The translations under genes were made by a program, and so were the position numbers. Under the pieces are notes generated by a model, which saw only the letters and a list, made by a program, of their open reading frames with translations, ran no database searches and had not been told where the DNA came from. From assembly GCF_001611555.1 (NCBI RefSeq), contig NZ_LSGP01000005.1:17012-81011 (forward strand): 64,000 nucleotides of DNA, in the 5' to 3' direction. The DNA comes from Anaerosporomusa subterranea. Lineage in GTDB: Bacteria; Bacillota; Negativicutes; Sporomusales; Acetonemataceae. Below, one piece after another: positions 17,907-27,429 of the stretch. Numbering within the stretch: position 1 is the stretch's first letter; the number at the start of each line of letters is the position of its first letter.

Positions 17907-18140
17907 TGTTTTGCTTAAGACAAGATCATAGCCATTGAGATAGATAAACTTGATAGCCAGATATCAATAGTTCGAATTTTACAAATTACCCTATACACTC
18001 TATACTGATGCCAGGAAATCCTCATAGTCAACGGGCATCGATTTGCGTGAAAATTGAAACATTATTGAAGGGAGGTTTTGAGAAGTTCATATCAGTATGC
18101 AATATGGCAATTTTTTTACTGACATTAAGGAGGCTATGAA

Positions 18141-19460
18141 ATGTCCACATTAGCTATTGCTGGATTTTTAATGGTTGTCGTCTTCATGTATCTTATTATG
18201 TCTAAGCGGATGTCGGCAATGACTGCCCTTATGCTCATCCCGGTTATTTTCGCTGTTGCTCTAACAGGATTTAATCCTAAGCTTGGAAAGATGATGTGGG
18301 ACGGCGTGAAACAAGTGGCCCCCACAGGAATTATGATCTGTTTCGCGATTCTGTATTTCGGCGTAATGATTGACGCTGGTCTGTTCGACCCGCTCATCAA
18401 CAAGATTCTGCAAGCTGTTAAAGGCGATCCGGTCAAAGTTGCGGTCGGCACGGCACTGCTCGCTATGATTGTTTCACTCGACGGCGACGGATCAACTACC
18501 TATATGGTAACCTGCTCCGCGATGCTGGCAGTACACAGACGGGTCGGGATGCACCCTCTCATTTTACCGTCGATCGTACTGATGATGAATAGCGTCATGA
18601 ACATTATCCCCTGGGGCGGTCCTACTGGACGCGTCTTAGCTGCGCTGAAAGTCGAAGCTGGCGATGTATTTGTTCCGCTGATTCCCGCGATGGCTCTCGG
18701 CTCTCTCTGGGTCATTTTCATTGCCTATAGATGGGGCAAAAAGGAACGGGCAAGACTGGGCGTACACCCAGAAGCTGCTGCAGCAATTGGTGAGACAGCC
18801 GCTTCTGTGACGGTTTCCTCTGATCCTGATGCAGAAAAGCTGAAACGTCCACAGATGTTCTGGGTTAATCTTGGTTTGACAGTGTTGCTAATGGTCTGCT
18901 TGATCAAGGAAGTCCTGCCACTAGGCATTCTGTTCATGATCGGCACCGGTCTCGCCCTGCTGATTAATTACCGCAGTGTTAAAGAACAAAATGAACGCAT
19001 AATCGCTAACGGAGCTAATGCAATACCGGTTGTCGCCATGGTATTTGCAGCCGGTATCTTCATGGGGATTATGTCAGGCACGAAAATGGTTGATGCTATG
19101 GCGCAAACCCTAATCGCCGCTGTGCCAGCCTCTATGGGTCCGCATTTTGCGTTCATTACCGCTTTAGTCAGTTTACCCGGCACATTCTTCCTAACTAATG
19201 ACGCCTTCTATTTTGGGGTTCTACCAGTACTGGCCAAAGCTGCTTCTACCTATGGTATTAGCGCCCCACAGATGGGCATCGCCGCCCTCATCGGCCAGGG
19301 TTGCCACCTGCTAAGCCCACTGGTTCCCTCCACGTATCTACTGGTTGGCTTGAATAAAGTAGAATTCGGTGACTTCCAGAAATACGCGTTGCTGCCTGCA
19401 ATTGGAATTTCGCTGCTCTGGCTGGCATATGCTGTGGTGTTCGGATTGATCCCGCTATAA
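18141..19460 (+). CDS. CitMHS-family metal-citrate transporter
   Basis: A 439-residue inner-membrane protein with about 11-12 spans. It belongs to the CitMHS family of citrate:proton symporters that take up citrate complexed with Mg or other divalent metals. Diagnostic stretches are IMICFAILYFGVMIDAGLFDP, AMIVSLDGDGSTTYMVTCSA, NIIPWGGPTGR and GTFFLTNDAFYFGVLPVLA. An AAGGAGG lies before the ATG. Its position after the LysR gene and divergent from citrate lyase makes citrate (or a close analogue) the likely substrate. Confidence 0.93.
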   Translation: MSTLAIAGFLMVVVFMYLIMSKRMSAMTALMLIPVIFAVALTGFNPKLGKMMWDGVKQVAPTGIMICFAILYFGVMIDAGLFDPLINKILQAVKGDPVKVAVGTALLAMIVSLDGDGSTTYMVTCSAMLAVHRRVGMHPLILPSIVLMMNSVMNIIPWGGPTGRVLAALKVEAGDVFVPLIPAMALGSLWVIFIAYRWGKKERARLGVHPEAAAAIGETAASVTVSSDPDAEKLKRPQMFWVNLGLTVLLMVCLIKEVLPLGILFMIGTGLALLINYRSVKEQNERIIANGANAIPVVAMVFAAGIFMGIMSGTKMVDAMAQTLIAAVPASMGPHFAFITALVSLPGTFFLTNDAFYFGVLPVLAKAASTYGISAPQMGIAALIGQGCHLLSPLVPSTYLLVGLNKVEFGDFQKYALLPAIGISLLWLAYAVVFGLIPL

Positions 19461-19470
19461 CAAATTCCCT

Positions 19471-19506
19471 AAGAAGGGCAACAGACAACTGTCTGTTGCC
19501 CTTCTT
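19471..19506 (+). terminator. Terminator of the citrate transporter gene
   Basis: A 16-bp perfect stem (19471-19486 with 19491-19506) with an AACT loop, followed by TTTCT. Confidence 0.9.
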
Positions 19507-19540
19507 TTCTATCATTATATAATTTAGATTGGAAATTTAA

Positions 19541-19571
19541 AAGGACTAACCGGATACCCCGGTCAGTCCTT
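19541..19571 (-). terminator. Terminator of the xanthine dehydrogenase/permease operon
   Basis: A 13-bp stem with one mismatch (19541-19553 with 19559-19571), followed on the minus strand by TTTAAATTT. Confidence 0.75.
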
Positions 19572-19588
19572 ACGTCAATATTAACTAG

Positions 19589-20929
19589 CTAGTGATTTTC
19601 TGTTTGTCCTTGTTCTGCAACAACAGTCTTCTTGCCAATTTCATTGAAACAGAAGTTCAACAGGACGGCCAGCAAACTGCCAACCGTAATACCGCTATGC
19701 AAAATCAACTGCGCCCAACTCGGGAAATGCTGATAAAATGTCGGCACAGCCAGTGGAATCAGACCAACCCCAAGACTGATAGCCACTATCATAGCATTGC
19801 CATTGCCTTCAAAGTTTACTTGCGCCAAAGAACGAATACCGCTGGCAGCAACCATACCAAACATGGCAATACCTGCGCCGCCCAATACCGGAGTCGGAAT
19901 AGCAGCAACAACAGCCGCGGCTTTGGGGAAAAGTCCGAGCAACATCAGAATGACGCCAGCCGAGACGATAACAAAACGGCTGCGCACACCGGTTAGGCTG
20001 ACCAGGCCGACGTTCTGGGCAAAAGCGGAATAGGGAAAAGTATTCATGATCCCGCCCAACAAGGTGGAGAATCCGTCAGCCCGCAGGCCGCGCACTAAGT
20101 CTTGCTGTTTCACTGGTTTGCCGACAATCTCACCAACAGCTATGATGTCCCCTGTCGTCTCAGTCATGATGACTAGCATCACCAGAGTCAAGGAAAGGAT
20201 AGACGGCAGATCAAATATCGGCATACCGAAAGCGAAAGGAGTGGCTACTCCGAACCAGGCTGCTGAAGCTACTCGGGAAAAGTCGGTTATTCCTAAAGCC
20301 ACTGCAATTACCGTACCGACTATTAATCCCAGCAGGACAGAAATGTTGCTCCAAAATCCTTTCAGGTAGCGGTAGAAAATCGTCACCAAGACCAACACTG
20401 TAAGTGCTAAACCAATATTTTGCACACTGCCGAATCCTGGCGTTCCCGGAACGCCGCCACCAGCCCATCGCACGGCGACAGGTAGAAGCGATATACCAAT
20501 GATCGTAATGATCGTTCCAGTAACGACTCGTGGGAAGAAGCGGATAAGCCGCCCAAAGTATGGGCTAATCAGATAAGCGATTAAACCAGCGACAATGACT
20601 GAACCAAAAATACCTTGTATACCGAAGTTCTTGCCAATCAAAATCATTGGCGTCACAGCAGCGAACGATACCCCTTGCACGACGGGCAGCTTAGAGCCCA
20701 TATTCAAAAAACCAAATGATTGAATGAGAGTAGCTATGCCAACTGTGAAAAGATCAGCATTAATCAAATAGATCAGTTGATCTTTTGATAAGCCTAACGC
20801 ATTAGCAATGATGAGTGGAACAGCCACGCAACCAGCATACATGGCCATGACATGCTGCATACCATAAGCGCACAGTTTCCCCAGAGGTAAAATCTCGTCT
20901 ACTGGATGAACGTTTTTTTCTTGTTGCAT
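19589..20929 (-). CDS. NCS2 purine/xanthine permease
   Basis: A 446-residue transporter of the nucleobase:cation symporter-2 family with about 12-14 spans. Motifs are YGMQHVMAMYAGCVAVPLI (conserved helix 1 with the QH pair), SKLPVVQGVSFAAVTPMI, MLVIMTETTGDIIAVGEIVG (substrate-binding TM8), AFAQNVGLVSLTGVRSR (the NxGxxxxTG signature) and PTPVLGGAGIAMFG. The Gln-Asn-Val-Gly form fits xanthine or urate transporters rather than uracil. It starts 2 bp after the molybdenum hydroxylase large-subunit gene and is the last gene of that operon, supporting a purine substrate for both. Confidence 0.92.
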   Translation of the reverse strand: MQQEKNVHPVDEILPLGKLCAYGMQHVMAMYAGCVAVPLIIANALGLSKDQLIYLINADLFTVGIATLIQSFGFLNMGSKLPVVQGVSFAAVTPMILIGKNFGIQGIFGSVIVAGLIAYLISPYFGRLIRFFPRVVTGTIITIIGISLLPVAVRWAGGGVPGTPGFGSVQNIGLALTVLVLVTIFYRYLKGFWSNISVLLGLIVGTVIAVALGITDFSRVASAAWFGVATPFAFGMPIFDLPSILSLTLVMLVIMTETTGDIIAVGEIVGKPVKQQDLVRGLRADGFSTLLGGIMNTFPYSAFAQNVGLVSLTGVRSRFVIVSAGVILMLLGLFPKAAAVVAAIPTPVLGGAGIAMFGMVAASGIRSLAQVNFEGNGNAMIVAISLGVGLIPLAVPTFYQHFPSWAQLILHSGITVGSLLAVLLNFCFNEIGKKTVVAEQGQTENH

Positions 20930-20931
20930 GC

Positions 20932-23247
20932 TTACACTCCTGTCTTTCCTTCAGTTATTTGCTTGGTTTCCGGAAGATTCATCGCTATATAGACTCTCTC
21001 CGGCGTTGCTGGCAGGCGGGTAATATTTGCCCCCACCGCATTATAGATAGCATGGGTGATGGCTGGCTGGGGAGTATTGATCACAACCTCGCCAACCGAT
21101 TTGGCACCAAAGGGACCTGTAGGCTCATAGCTTTCTTCAAACGCGACGCGAATAGAACCGATATCTTTGCGGCAGGGAATCTTATATTGCATAAAGCTGT
21201 TTGTCTGTAACTTGCCATTGCTACCATATATTACGTCTTCAAACAATGCCATACCAATACCTTGAACGATACCGCCTTCAACTTGGACTTTGGCCAAATT
21301 AGGATTGATTACCGTTCCGCAATCCACGACAGCAACATAGTCAATAAGTTCCGTCTTACCCGTCTCGGGATCGACTTCCACTTCGGCGAAGCCGGCAATA
21401 AACGGTGGCGGCGACACAGGGCTACCATAGCTTGCATGACCGGAAAGCTGCCGTTTGCCTGGCCCGACAACAATTTGCTCGGACAGCTTTCGGAGAGAAA
21501 TTCGCTGCTCGTCACTAGCGGTTCGTAACAGCTCGCCATCGAAAGCCACCTCGTTGACCGTGACGTTAAACAATAGTGCTGCTTGTTCGATAATTTGTCG
21601 TTTCAGCTCTTCGGATGCTTTGACAACTGCCATCCCGGTTACATAGGTGGTGCTTGACGCATACGATCCAGGATCATAGGGAGATATATCAGTATCAGCT
21701 GCGTTTACGATGATATTTTCCAGTGAGGTTTCCAGCACCTCAGCTGCCATCTGACCCAAAATAGTGTCACTGCCTGTCCCCATATCGGTCGAGCCGAGAA
21801 GCAGAGTATAGTTGCCATCGTCATTAAGTCTGATTTCAGCAGAGGCAGTATCAATACCCGCGATCCCAGAACCCTGCATGGTAACCGCCATTCCGAGCGC
21901 TCTTACCTTGCCGTTAGGCAATTCTTGTCGAGGATATTTGCTATCCCATTGGATTAGCTTCTTGCCTGTCTCAATACAGCGATGAAGAGACGAGCTGCCC
22001 AATTTCTTTCCCTTATAAACGAGGCTGGATTCGCCTTCGCGAATTAGGTTCTTTAACCTGATCTCGGTTGGGTCAATACCCATTACTTCGGCCAATTTAT
22101 TGACAGCTGACTCAAGAGCAAAGGTGCCTTGGGTAGCTCCATATCCTCTCAATGCACCGCCAGGCATTTTATTGGTATAGACGACATGGCCGCCAAACGC
22201 GACCGCCTTTGTTTTATTATACAACGGCAGTGTCTTATCACCGGCAACGGAAAACACAGTGGATGCGTGTTCACCATAGGCGCCTGTATCTGAAAGCCCT
22301 TGGATGTCAATAGCGCGGATATAACCTTCAGGGTCTGCCCCAATCCGAACCTTGAGACGCATAGCATGTCGGCTAGTTGTACAGCTAAAGGTTTCTTGAC
22401 GCTCGTAAACAATCTTTGCCGGTTTGCCAGTCTTCAGTGTAACCAGTGCAGCGAACATTTCGACAGCGCCGGTTTGCTTACCGCCAAAACCGCCGCCAAT
22501 CCGCGGCTTGATCACCCTGATTCGACTTGCAGGTATCTGGAGGGCACGGGCTAATTGCCGTCTGACATGAAAAGGAATTTGCGTTGAAGTAACAACCACC
22601 AGCCGCCCAGTGTGATCAAACTGTGTGAAAGCTCGAAACGTCTCCATCATAGCATGAGCCTGAGCCTGCGTGTAGTAGGTTTCCTCCACCACAACCGCGC
22701 ACTGCCGAAGTTCTGCTTCCACATCACCTACCCGTACCTGGTGGGTTGAGACAATATTGCGAGCCGCATCCATGCCAATATCGAAATTACAGTGAACATC
22801 CGACTCAGAGTGAATGACTGAACTATGCCCCAGAGCAGTCTCAAAGTCAAGGACTGGCTCAAGCTTCTCATAATTGACTTTAATTAGTCTCATTGCCTGC
22901 AGCGCGGTTTTCTCATCAATTGCGGCAATGATTGCCACTTCATCGCCGACATAACGGACATATTCATCAAGAATCAATCTATCATAGGGTGAAGGCTCTG
23001 GATAAGACTGCCCAGCCAGGGTAAAGCGTACTTTGGGAACATCTTGATGGGTAAAGACGCATTCGACTCCCGGCACAGCTAGTGCCTTAGAAATATCAAT
23101 AGCCTTTATCCGTGCAAAGGGATGAGGACTGCGCAAAATCTTGACAACTAATGCATTGGCAGGCGCCAGGTCCTCTGTATAAACCGGTTGGCCGGTAGCA
23201 ATCGGAATTGCATCGATTTTTGGTATGCTTTTGCCGACAGTATTCAT
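20932..23247 (-). CDS. Xanthine dehydrogenase family, molybdopterin-binding subunit
   Basis: The 771-residue catalytic subunit of a three-part molybdenum hydroxylase that inserts oxygen from water into an N-heterocycle, most likely xanthine or hypoxanthine. Seen are the N-terminal a/b hammerhead domain ([20 protein letters not shown]), the cofactor motif GGGFGGKQ, the Arg-bearing [11 protein letters not shown] and the C-terminal GAKSVGE, whose Glu is the family's catalytic base. It overlaps the 2Fe-2S gene by 4 bp. Nicotinate or other heterocycle oxidation cannot be excluded. The adjacent permease favours purines. XdhC-type cofactor-insertion genes are not in the window. Confidence 0.9.
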   Translation of the reverse strand: MNTVGKSIPKIDAIPIATGQPVYTEDLAPANALVVKILRSPHPFARIKAIDISKALAVPGVECVFTHQDVPKVRFTLAGQSYPEPSPYDRLILDEYVRYVGDEVAIIAAIDEKTALQAMRLIKVNYEKLEPVLDFETALGHSSVIHSESDVHCNFDIGMDAARNIVSTHQVRVGDVEAELRQCAVVVEETYYTQAQAHAMMETFRAFTQFDHTGRLVVVTSTQIPFHVRRQLARALQIPASRIRVIKPRIGGGFGGKQTGAVEMFAALVTLKTGKPAKIVYERQETFSCTTSRHAMRLKVRIGADPEGYIRAIDIQGLSDTGAYGEHASTVFSVAGDKTLPLYNKTKAVAFGGHVVYTNKMPGGALRGYGATQGTFALESAVNKLAEVMGIDPTEIRLKNLIREGESSLVYKGKKLGSSSLHRCIETGKKLIQWDSKYPRQELPNGKVRALGMAVTMQGSGIAGIDTASAEIRLNDDGNYTLLLGSTDMGTGSDTILGQMAAEVLETSLENIIVNAADTDISPYDPGSYASSTTYVTGMAVVKASEELKRQIIEQAALLFNVTVNEVAFDGELLRTASDEQRISLRKLSEQIVVGPGKRQLSGHASYGSPVSPPPFIAGFAEVEVDPETGKTELIDYVAVVDCGTVINPNLAKVQVEGGIVQGIGMALFEDVIYGSNGKLQTNSFMQYKIPCRKDIGSIRVAFEESYEPTGPFGAKSVGEVVINTPQPAITHAIYNAVGANITRLPATPERVYIAMNLPETKQITEGKTGV

Positions 23248-23699
23248 GCTTCAACAACCCCCAGGTACTTTTTCACAGCCCGAAGTTGTCCCATATAACC
23301 TGTACAGCGGCACAGGTTTCCTGTCAGATAATGAATAATGGCTGCGTCATTGATCTCCGTTAATTCGCGTTTCATTGCTAAGACGGTCATGATGAAGCCT
23401 GGGCTGCAGAAGCCGCATTGCTCGGCCCCCTCAGCCGCAAGAATCTTGGCAAATTCCTCGGCTTCTTCGCGCACACCTTCAATGGTTACAATTGACTTTC
23501 CCTGAACCCGAAACGTAAGCAGAGTGCACGACAATACCGGCTTTCCATCGACCCATACGGTACACAACCCGCAGCAGGAGGTATCACAGCCACGGCGAAC
23601 ACCGGTCAGCCCATGGTTGCGCAAGCTATCGATCAACAACTCGTCACTGGCAGCCTCAAGAATCACTGGTTTCTGATTAAGAATAGTTTCTACTTTCAT
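23244..23699 (-). CDS. Xanthine dehydrogenase family, 2Fe-2S subunit
   Basis: A 151-residue subunit carrying two [2Fe-2S] clusters that pass electrons from molybdenum to FAD. The plant-type ferredoxin motif is [22 protein letters not shown]; the first three Cys of this loop plus the distal one ligate cluster II. The C-terminal helical domain holds CGFCSPGF and LCRCTGY for cluster I. Overlaps of 4 bp with the genes on both sides imply translational coupling. Confidence 0.95.
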   Translation of the reverse strand: MKVETILNQKPVILEAASDELLIDSLRNHGLTGVRRGCDTSCCGLCTVWVDGKPVLSCTLLTFRVQGKSIVTIEGVREEAEEFAKILAAEGAEQCGFCSPGFIMTVLAMKRELTEINDAAIIHYLTGNLCRCTGYMGQLRAVKKYLGVVEA

Positions 23700-24487
23700 C
23701 GAATTGCCTCCCGGATCGCCCTTTTAACTAGCGTTTGACACATCGCACGACGATACTCTGCGGTACCGCGCATATTTGTGCCAAAGGACAATTCTAGCGA
23801 CGCAAGTTTCGCCGCCTGCTCGATAGTAGCATCAGATAAAGCCTCCGCGTTCAGCAGCGAGGCCGCCTGCAGTGCAAGAGCAGCTCTACCCGGCCTGGCC
23901 CCGACTGCGATGCGCCACTGATCTTGCGAGCATGCTACCGCAACATTCAAGACCGGATAATCGCTGGCCGAATTCCGCAGACATTGGTAAGCCGCCTGAC
24001 AATCATCCGCCTTGATGAAGACGTTTGTTAGAAGATCACGTTCGAAAGGGCGCATTAAAAACTCACTCAGTTTCATTCTACCGCCCTTATAGAGCAATAC
24101 TTGTGTATCCAATACCAACAAAGCGGTTAGAATATCGGAAAACCCATACTTTGAGAAAACCGAAGCGCCAACTGTGGCCAGATTCCTAAATTGAACGCCA
24201 ATAATATTAGCTGTAGCATTGGTCAGAAGGCTAGAAAATCGCTGCGTTAAAACCGGATTGGTTTCCAGATCTCGCAGACTGGCTGACGCACCAATTTCGA
24301 TAAAGCCGTCTTTCTCCTGAATTAAGTTGAGTCCTAAATGCGTCAGGTCTATGCCTGTATCAATTCTTTGCGATCCTAATTTCAAGAAAGCACAACCGCC
24401 CAATATCGCGTTTGTCCTTTTCTGTATCAATAGCTTGTAAGCTTCCTCAATCGTTTGAGGCTGCGCCACACTACGCAATGTGAACAT
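23696..24487 (-). CDS. Xanthine dehydrogenase family, FAD-binding subunit
   Basis: A 263-residue FAD-binding subunit of the CO/xanthine dehydrogenase medium-chain family, which hands electrons to NAD or another carrier. Typical features are [12 protein letters not shown] (pyrophosphate-binding loop), [26 protein letters not shown] and [21 protein letters not shown], the equivalent of the conserved R.. ATIGGN stretch. An AGGAGGAG precedes the ATG at 24487, so the in-frame start 27 bases upstream is rejected. First gene of the operon FAD - 2Fe-2S - Mo subunit - permease. Confidence 0.9.
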   Translation of the reverse strand: MFTLRSVAQPQTIEEAYKLLIQKRTNAILGGCAFLKLGSQRIDTGIDLTHLGLNLIQEKDGFIEIGASASLRDLETNPVLTQRFSSLLTNATANIIGVQFRNLATVGASVFSKYGFSDILTALLVLDTQVLLYKGGRMKLSEFLMRPFERDLLTNVFIKADDCQAAYQCLRNSASDYPVLNVAVACSQDQWRIAVGARPGRAALALQAASLLNAEALSDATIEQAAKLASLELSFGTNMRGTAEYRRAMCQTLVKRAIREAIR

Positions 24488-24865
24488 CGTTCTCCTCCTG
24501 ACAAACAAAGTCATCGAACCTGATGGATTATTTAAATGCTTTAGAAGTCTATAAGAAATATATCATAATAATCGATAATTTGTCGAACGTTTTTTCAATA
24601 AACCACTCAATCGTTCGTTAGTAAATATAAGAAATTGTGGCACGATTTTGGTGATATTTGAGATACGCCCATTGTACGCTGAACTCAAGCGTCACTAACG
24701 ATATACGAGCGCCACAATACATGAACGTACAGCACAAAGATCGGTTAAAGTGAATCGAAGAACGCAAAGGGATTTTATATATTAAATATCCGCTTTACGG
24801 CGCAAGAAAAGCCGCAACGCGTTTAGCATTGCGGCTTAGAATCTTAACGTATAAAGTACGTTGCA
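24488..24865. other. AT-rich promoter region before the xanthine dehydrogenase operon
   Basis: No gene is seen. About 24540-24720 is AT-rich and is the expected control region for the leftward xdh operon; I could not fix a promoter or recognise a purine riboswitch. The left end holds the terminator of the HAD gene, transcribed in the same direction. Confidence 0.4.
24809..24837 (-). terminator. Hairpin upstream of the HAD gene stop, terminator type
   Basis: Stem AAGCCGCAA/TTGCGGCTT (24809-24817 with 24829-24837), followed on the minus strand by TTTTCTT. It lies 28 bp after the HAD gene stop in its direction of transcription. Confidence 0.8.
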
Positions 24866-25513
24866 CTATTTAAGTAAAGTAGCCGCCAGTTCCTCTACCG
24901 TTTGGACGATTTGTTTCGGAGCAGCTTGCCGCAATTCTTCCTCAGAGCCATAGCCATAGCCAACCGCGATTGCATCAATGCCATTGGCCTTGGCACCAAG
25001 TATATCGTGTTTACGATCGCCTACCATGATAACAGACTCACAGTTCACATTCCCAATCTCAGATAAGGCAAAAGCGATGACCTCACTCTTCTCGACGCGG
25101 GTGCCATCAAGATTGCTACCGATCACCTGGGCAAAGTATGAGCTAAGACAGAAATAGTTGAGGATCTTTACCGAAAAGACTGTAGGCTTTGAAGTAGCAA
25201 CAACCAGTTTACTTCCCTTCGCCGTCAGTTGTCCAAGCAATTCAGGGATGCCCGGATATACCGAATTCTCATATAGACCGACTGTGGAAAACCTTTCACG
25301 ATAATATTCGATTGCTTGTATCGCTTGCTGCTCGTCCATCTGATAAAACTCCATAAATGCCTTTGCAAGCGGCGGCCCGATGAAAGGTGTCAGTTTGTCA
25401 CAATCAGGCTCTTCGATTCCCATTTTCGCAAGCGCATATTGCACACATTTTGTGATACCAGGCTTAGGATCAGTCAGCGTGCCATCAAGATCAAATAAGA
25501 TGATTGGATACAC
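24866..25513 (-). CDS. HAD-family hydrolase (phosphoglycolate phosphatase-like)
   Basis: A 215-residue cytoplasmic phosphatase of HAD subfamily IA. Motif I is ILFDLDGTLTDPKPGI (two catalytic Asp), motif II is VVATSKPT (Thr/Ser), the lysine of motif III lies in TRVEKSEVI, and motif IV is IMVGDRKHDILGAKANG. Gph/PpaX-like enzymes dephosphorylate phosphoglycolate or pyrophosphate, but specificity cannot be read from sequence. A strong AGGAGG sits 6 bases before a GTG at 25513, preferred over ATG 25549, which has no ribosome binding site. Confidence 0.88.
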   Translation of the reverse strand: MYPIILFDLDGTLTDPKPGITKCVQYALAKMGIEEPDCDKLTPFIGPPLAKAFMEFYQMDEQQAIQAIEYYRERFSTVGLYENSVYPGIPELLGQLTAKGSKLVVATSKPTVFSVKILNYFCLSSYFAQVIGSNLDGTRVEKSEVIAFALSEIGNVNCESVIMVGDRKHDILGAKANGIDAIAVGYGYGSEEELRQAAPKQIVQTVEELAATLLK

Positions 25514-25582
25514 AATAGTCCTCCTAAAAATAAATTCAAGGAGACTCATATTAATCTCCTATGTACATAGTACCAGAGAAGG

Positions 25583-26020
25583 TTAGCCTTTGCGTGAAAT
25601 AATCTCTTCCAGTGCAACCTGAAAGTTGATATCATCGGCTGCTTGCCGCTTCTTAGGCCCTTTCGTCCGGTTGCCGCCACGGCGAAACTTCGCCTTAGCC
25701 TCCCGCTCCTCAAGTAGGAATTCAATCGTCTCCGGCTTATACTCCCTACCTGATGGACTTAAGCAAACCGCCCCTTTTCCAATCACCAGTGCGGCGAGAC
25801 CCCAGTCTTGGGTCACGACAATATCACCCGCTCGGGTAAGATTAGCGATTTTAATATCAGCTTCCTGCGAATTATCACCAACTACAATATGATTGGGCGA
25901 CTTTACTACATGATTGAAATTGGCCACCGTGAAAATCTCCAATCCATAGCTTTCAGCCAGTGTTATACAACCAACTAATACTTCCTTGGGACAAGCGTCA
26001 GCGTCAATAATAACTCTCAT
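25583..26020 (-). CDS. YaiI/YqxD family (DUF188) protein
   Basis: A 145-residue protein of the UPF0178 YaiI/YqxD family, a PIN-like fold of unknown activity. It opens with MRVIIDADACPKEV, has DNSQEADIKIANL and VVTQDWGLAALVIGKGA, and ends with a basic stretch (FRRGGNRTKGPKKRQAADD), all diagnostic. CAAGGAG lies before the ATG at 26020; the upstream in-frame ATG 26086 lacks one. It sits 70 bp before the HAD gene on the same strand and is possibly co-transcribed with it. Confidence 0.92.
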   Translation of the reverse strand: MRVIIDADACPKEVLVGCITLAESYGLEIFTVANFNHVVKSPNHIVVGDNSQEADIKIANLTRAGDIVVTQDWGLAALVIGKGAVCLSPSGREYKPETIEFLLEEREAKAKFRRGGNRTKGPKKRQAADDINFQVALEEIISRKG

Positions 26021-26066
26021 TTTGGTCTCCTTGTTTCTGATTAACATCGCCGTTTCATCTGCCAGG

Positions 26067-26075
26067 TGGTATAAT
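26067..26075 (+). promoter_or_regulatory. Extended -10 promoter of the AEC gene
   Basis: TGG directly followed by TATAAT (26070-26075), about 33 bp before the start codon; no good -35 is present, as is usual for extended -10 promoters. Confidence 0.5.
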
Positions 26076-26107
26076 GGAATAATCATTGATGAAACAGGTG
26101 ACGAACT

Positions 26108-27043
26108 ATGTCGTTCTTACATGCGTTGCAAGGTGTACTAACAATTATGATCATGGTCTCAGTCGGTTATTTTCTAACCCATAAAGGCTGGTTTACTGAT
26201 GACAGCAAAAAACTGTTGCCGCGCCTGGTAAACTATGTTGCCTTACCTACCTATATGACCTGGAATCTGATGACAACATTTAGCCGCGAGAAGCTGCTCG
26301 CCATGCTGCCTGGCGCTATTGTCCCGTTTATTGCTATGCTAATTAGTTTCGTAATCAGCTATGTCCTTTCTATTATACTGAATATCCCTGTTGGACGGCG
26401 AGGGACTTTTCGCTCCATGTTTTTTGTATCAAGCGCTATCTTTGTAGGACTTCCTGTAAACCTAGCCCTTTTCGGCGATGCCGGTGTCCCTTTTGTGCTC
26501 CTATACTTTTTAGCGAACGCGGCTCTCTTCTGGACCTTAGGCGCCTATTCGATCAGCACAGACGGAAAACTATCGGGAACCCCTATTTTTAGTTTAACTA
26601 CGCTGAAAAACCTATTTTCTCCCCCATTAACTGCATTTACGATTGCTACAATTTTGATTTTAGCGCAAATACCGTTACCCGATGTTTTGGCACATACGTT
26701 TAAAAATCTAGGTAGCATGACAACGCCTCTATCAATGTTGTTTATTGGCATCATCATCTACAGTTCTAACTTGCGGGAAATTAAATTCAGCAAAGACATG
26801 TTCGCCTTGCTTATCGGTCGATTCATTATTTCACCGCTAGCCATTCTTTTGGTTGCGTCTTTTTTTCCTATCCCTGATTTAATGAAAAAGGTCTTTGTTA
26901 TCCAATCAGCTATGCCTGCCATGACACAGACCGCCATCCTCGCTAAAATCTATGACGCCGATGCGGAGTACGCCGCAGTAATGACTTCGGTGACAACTCT
27001 TGCCGCTATGTTAGCAATTCCGGTATATATGGTTTTATTATAG
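26108..27043 (+). CDS. AEC-family (auxin efflux carrier) transporter
   Basis: A 311-residue inner-membrane protein with about ten spans in two five-helix repeats. YFLTHKGWFTDDSKKLLPRLVNYVALPTYM is split here as the typical N-terminal pattern, with FVSSAIFVGLPVNLALFGD and the C-terminal IQSAMPAMTQTAILAKIY also diagnostic. Bacterial AEC members move malate, malonate, other dicarboxylates or amino acids; the substrate here is not known. AGGTGA precedes the ATG. The gene is single and followed by the first mini-transcription unit. Confidence 0.9.
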   Translation: MSFLHALQGVLTIMIMVSVGYFLTHKGWFTDDSKKLLPRLVNYVALPTYMTWNLMTTFSREKLLAMLPGAIVPFIAMLISFVISYVLSIILNIPVGRRGTFRSMFFVSSAIFVGLPVNLALFGDAGVPFVLLYFLANAALFWTLGAYSISTDGKLSGTPIFSLTTLKNLFSPPLTAFTIATILILAQIPLPDVLAHTFKNLGSMTTPLSMLFIGIIIYSSNLREIKFSKDMFALLIGRFIISPLAILLVASFFPIPDLMKKVFVIQSAMPAMTQTAILAKIYDADAEYAAVMTSVTTLAAMLAIPVYMVLL

Positions 27044-27066
27044 CTCTCATTCTCCAAAAGAAATAC

Positions 27067-27095
27067 TTGTAATTCCTGTTGACCGATAGTACAAT
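27067..27095 (+). promoter_or_regulatory. Sigma-A promoter of mini-unit 1
   Basis: TTGTAA (27067-27072), 17-bp spacer, TACAAT (27090-27095). It is positioned identically to the promoter of mini-unit 2. Start of transcription would be near 27102. Confidence 0.75.
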
Positions 27096-27262
27096 GTATA
27101 CATACTCGGCCAACCAACCAGAATGGGCTTTACGGTGATGCCAGGAGGACCGCATCTTTCGAAGAAAAAAGAAAGAGGCAAGAAATCTTGGCTGGATTTA
27201 ATTCCGCCCCGAGAAGCTCTCACTAACCGGATGTCCGCCTCAATTTATGGAGGTGCATTCGA
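27096..27262 (+). promoter_or_regulatory. Conserved structured leader of mini-unit 1
   Basis: A 167-nt leader closely matched at 28244-28408. It can form a hairpin GCATCTTTC/GAAAGAGGC (27152-27160 with 27171-27179), a small CAAG-AAAT-CTTG hairpin, a GGA/TCC hairpin (27193-27195 with 27202-27204) and a stem CGCCTC/GAGGTG (about 27236-27241 with 27250-27255) that hides the Shine-Dalgarno. The upstream AGGAGGAC (27133-27140) can pair instead with GTCCGCCT (27233-27240), freeing it. Compensatory base changes between the two copies support the first and third hairpins. I do not recognise it as a named RNA family. Confidence 0.7.
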
Positions 27263-27364
27263 GTGACTGTTCAAGAGATTTCTCTTCTCGCTCTCGTCTC
27301 GATTGTATGGACGGTTGTATTATCTCGCCGTGCTTACAAACTTCTCGAAAAAGAACAAGACTAG
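27263..27364 (+). CDS. Small single-span membrane protein, 33 aa (mini-unit 1)
   Basis: GTG start 7 bases after a perfect GGAGGTG. The product is 33 residues: a short polar start (MTVQE), one membrane span (ISLLALVSIVWTVVLS) and a basic tail (RRAYKLLEKEQD) that would face the cytoplasm. It is homologous to the 30-residue product at 28409-28501; both contain S-I-x-W-x-x-x-L-S-x-R-A-Y. Reality is supported by its own promoter, leader, ribosome binding site, terminator and conserved paralogue. Function is unknown; a membrane peptide regulator or a type I toxin-like peptide is possible. Confidence 0.72.
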   Translation: MTVQEISLLALVSIVWTVVLSRRAYKLLEKEQD

Positions 27365-27382
27365 ACGTAGCAATTGTACATC

Positions 27383-27416
27383 AAAAGAGTCACTAGGACA
27401 ACCTAGTGACTCTTTT
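27383..27416. terminator. Terminator of mini-unit 1
   Basis: A 15-bp perfect stem AAAAGAGTCACTAGG (27383-27397) with its complement (27402-27416), ACAA loop and a T-run. It is shared with the convergent gene ending at 27430. Confidence 0.92.
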
Positions 27417-27429
27417 TTTCCCCCCAGAC

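Noticed and set aside
24488..24720. Purine riboswitch before the xanthine dehydrogenase operon
   Set aside because: The conserved purine-riboswitch core sequences could not be found on the minus strand.
27263..27380. Antisense promoter for a type I antitoxin RNA over the mini-units
   Set aside because: Minus-strand -10-like GATAAT boxes exist in both small ORFs, but -35 spacing is 18-19 bp with poor matches, so no antitoxin RNA is claimed.
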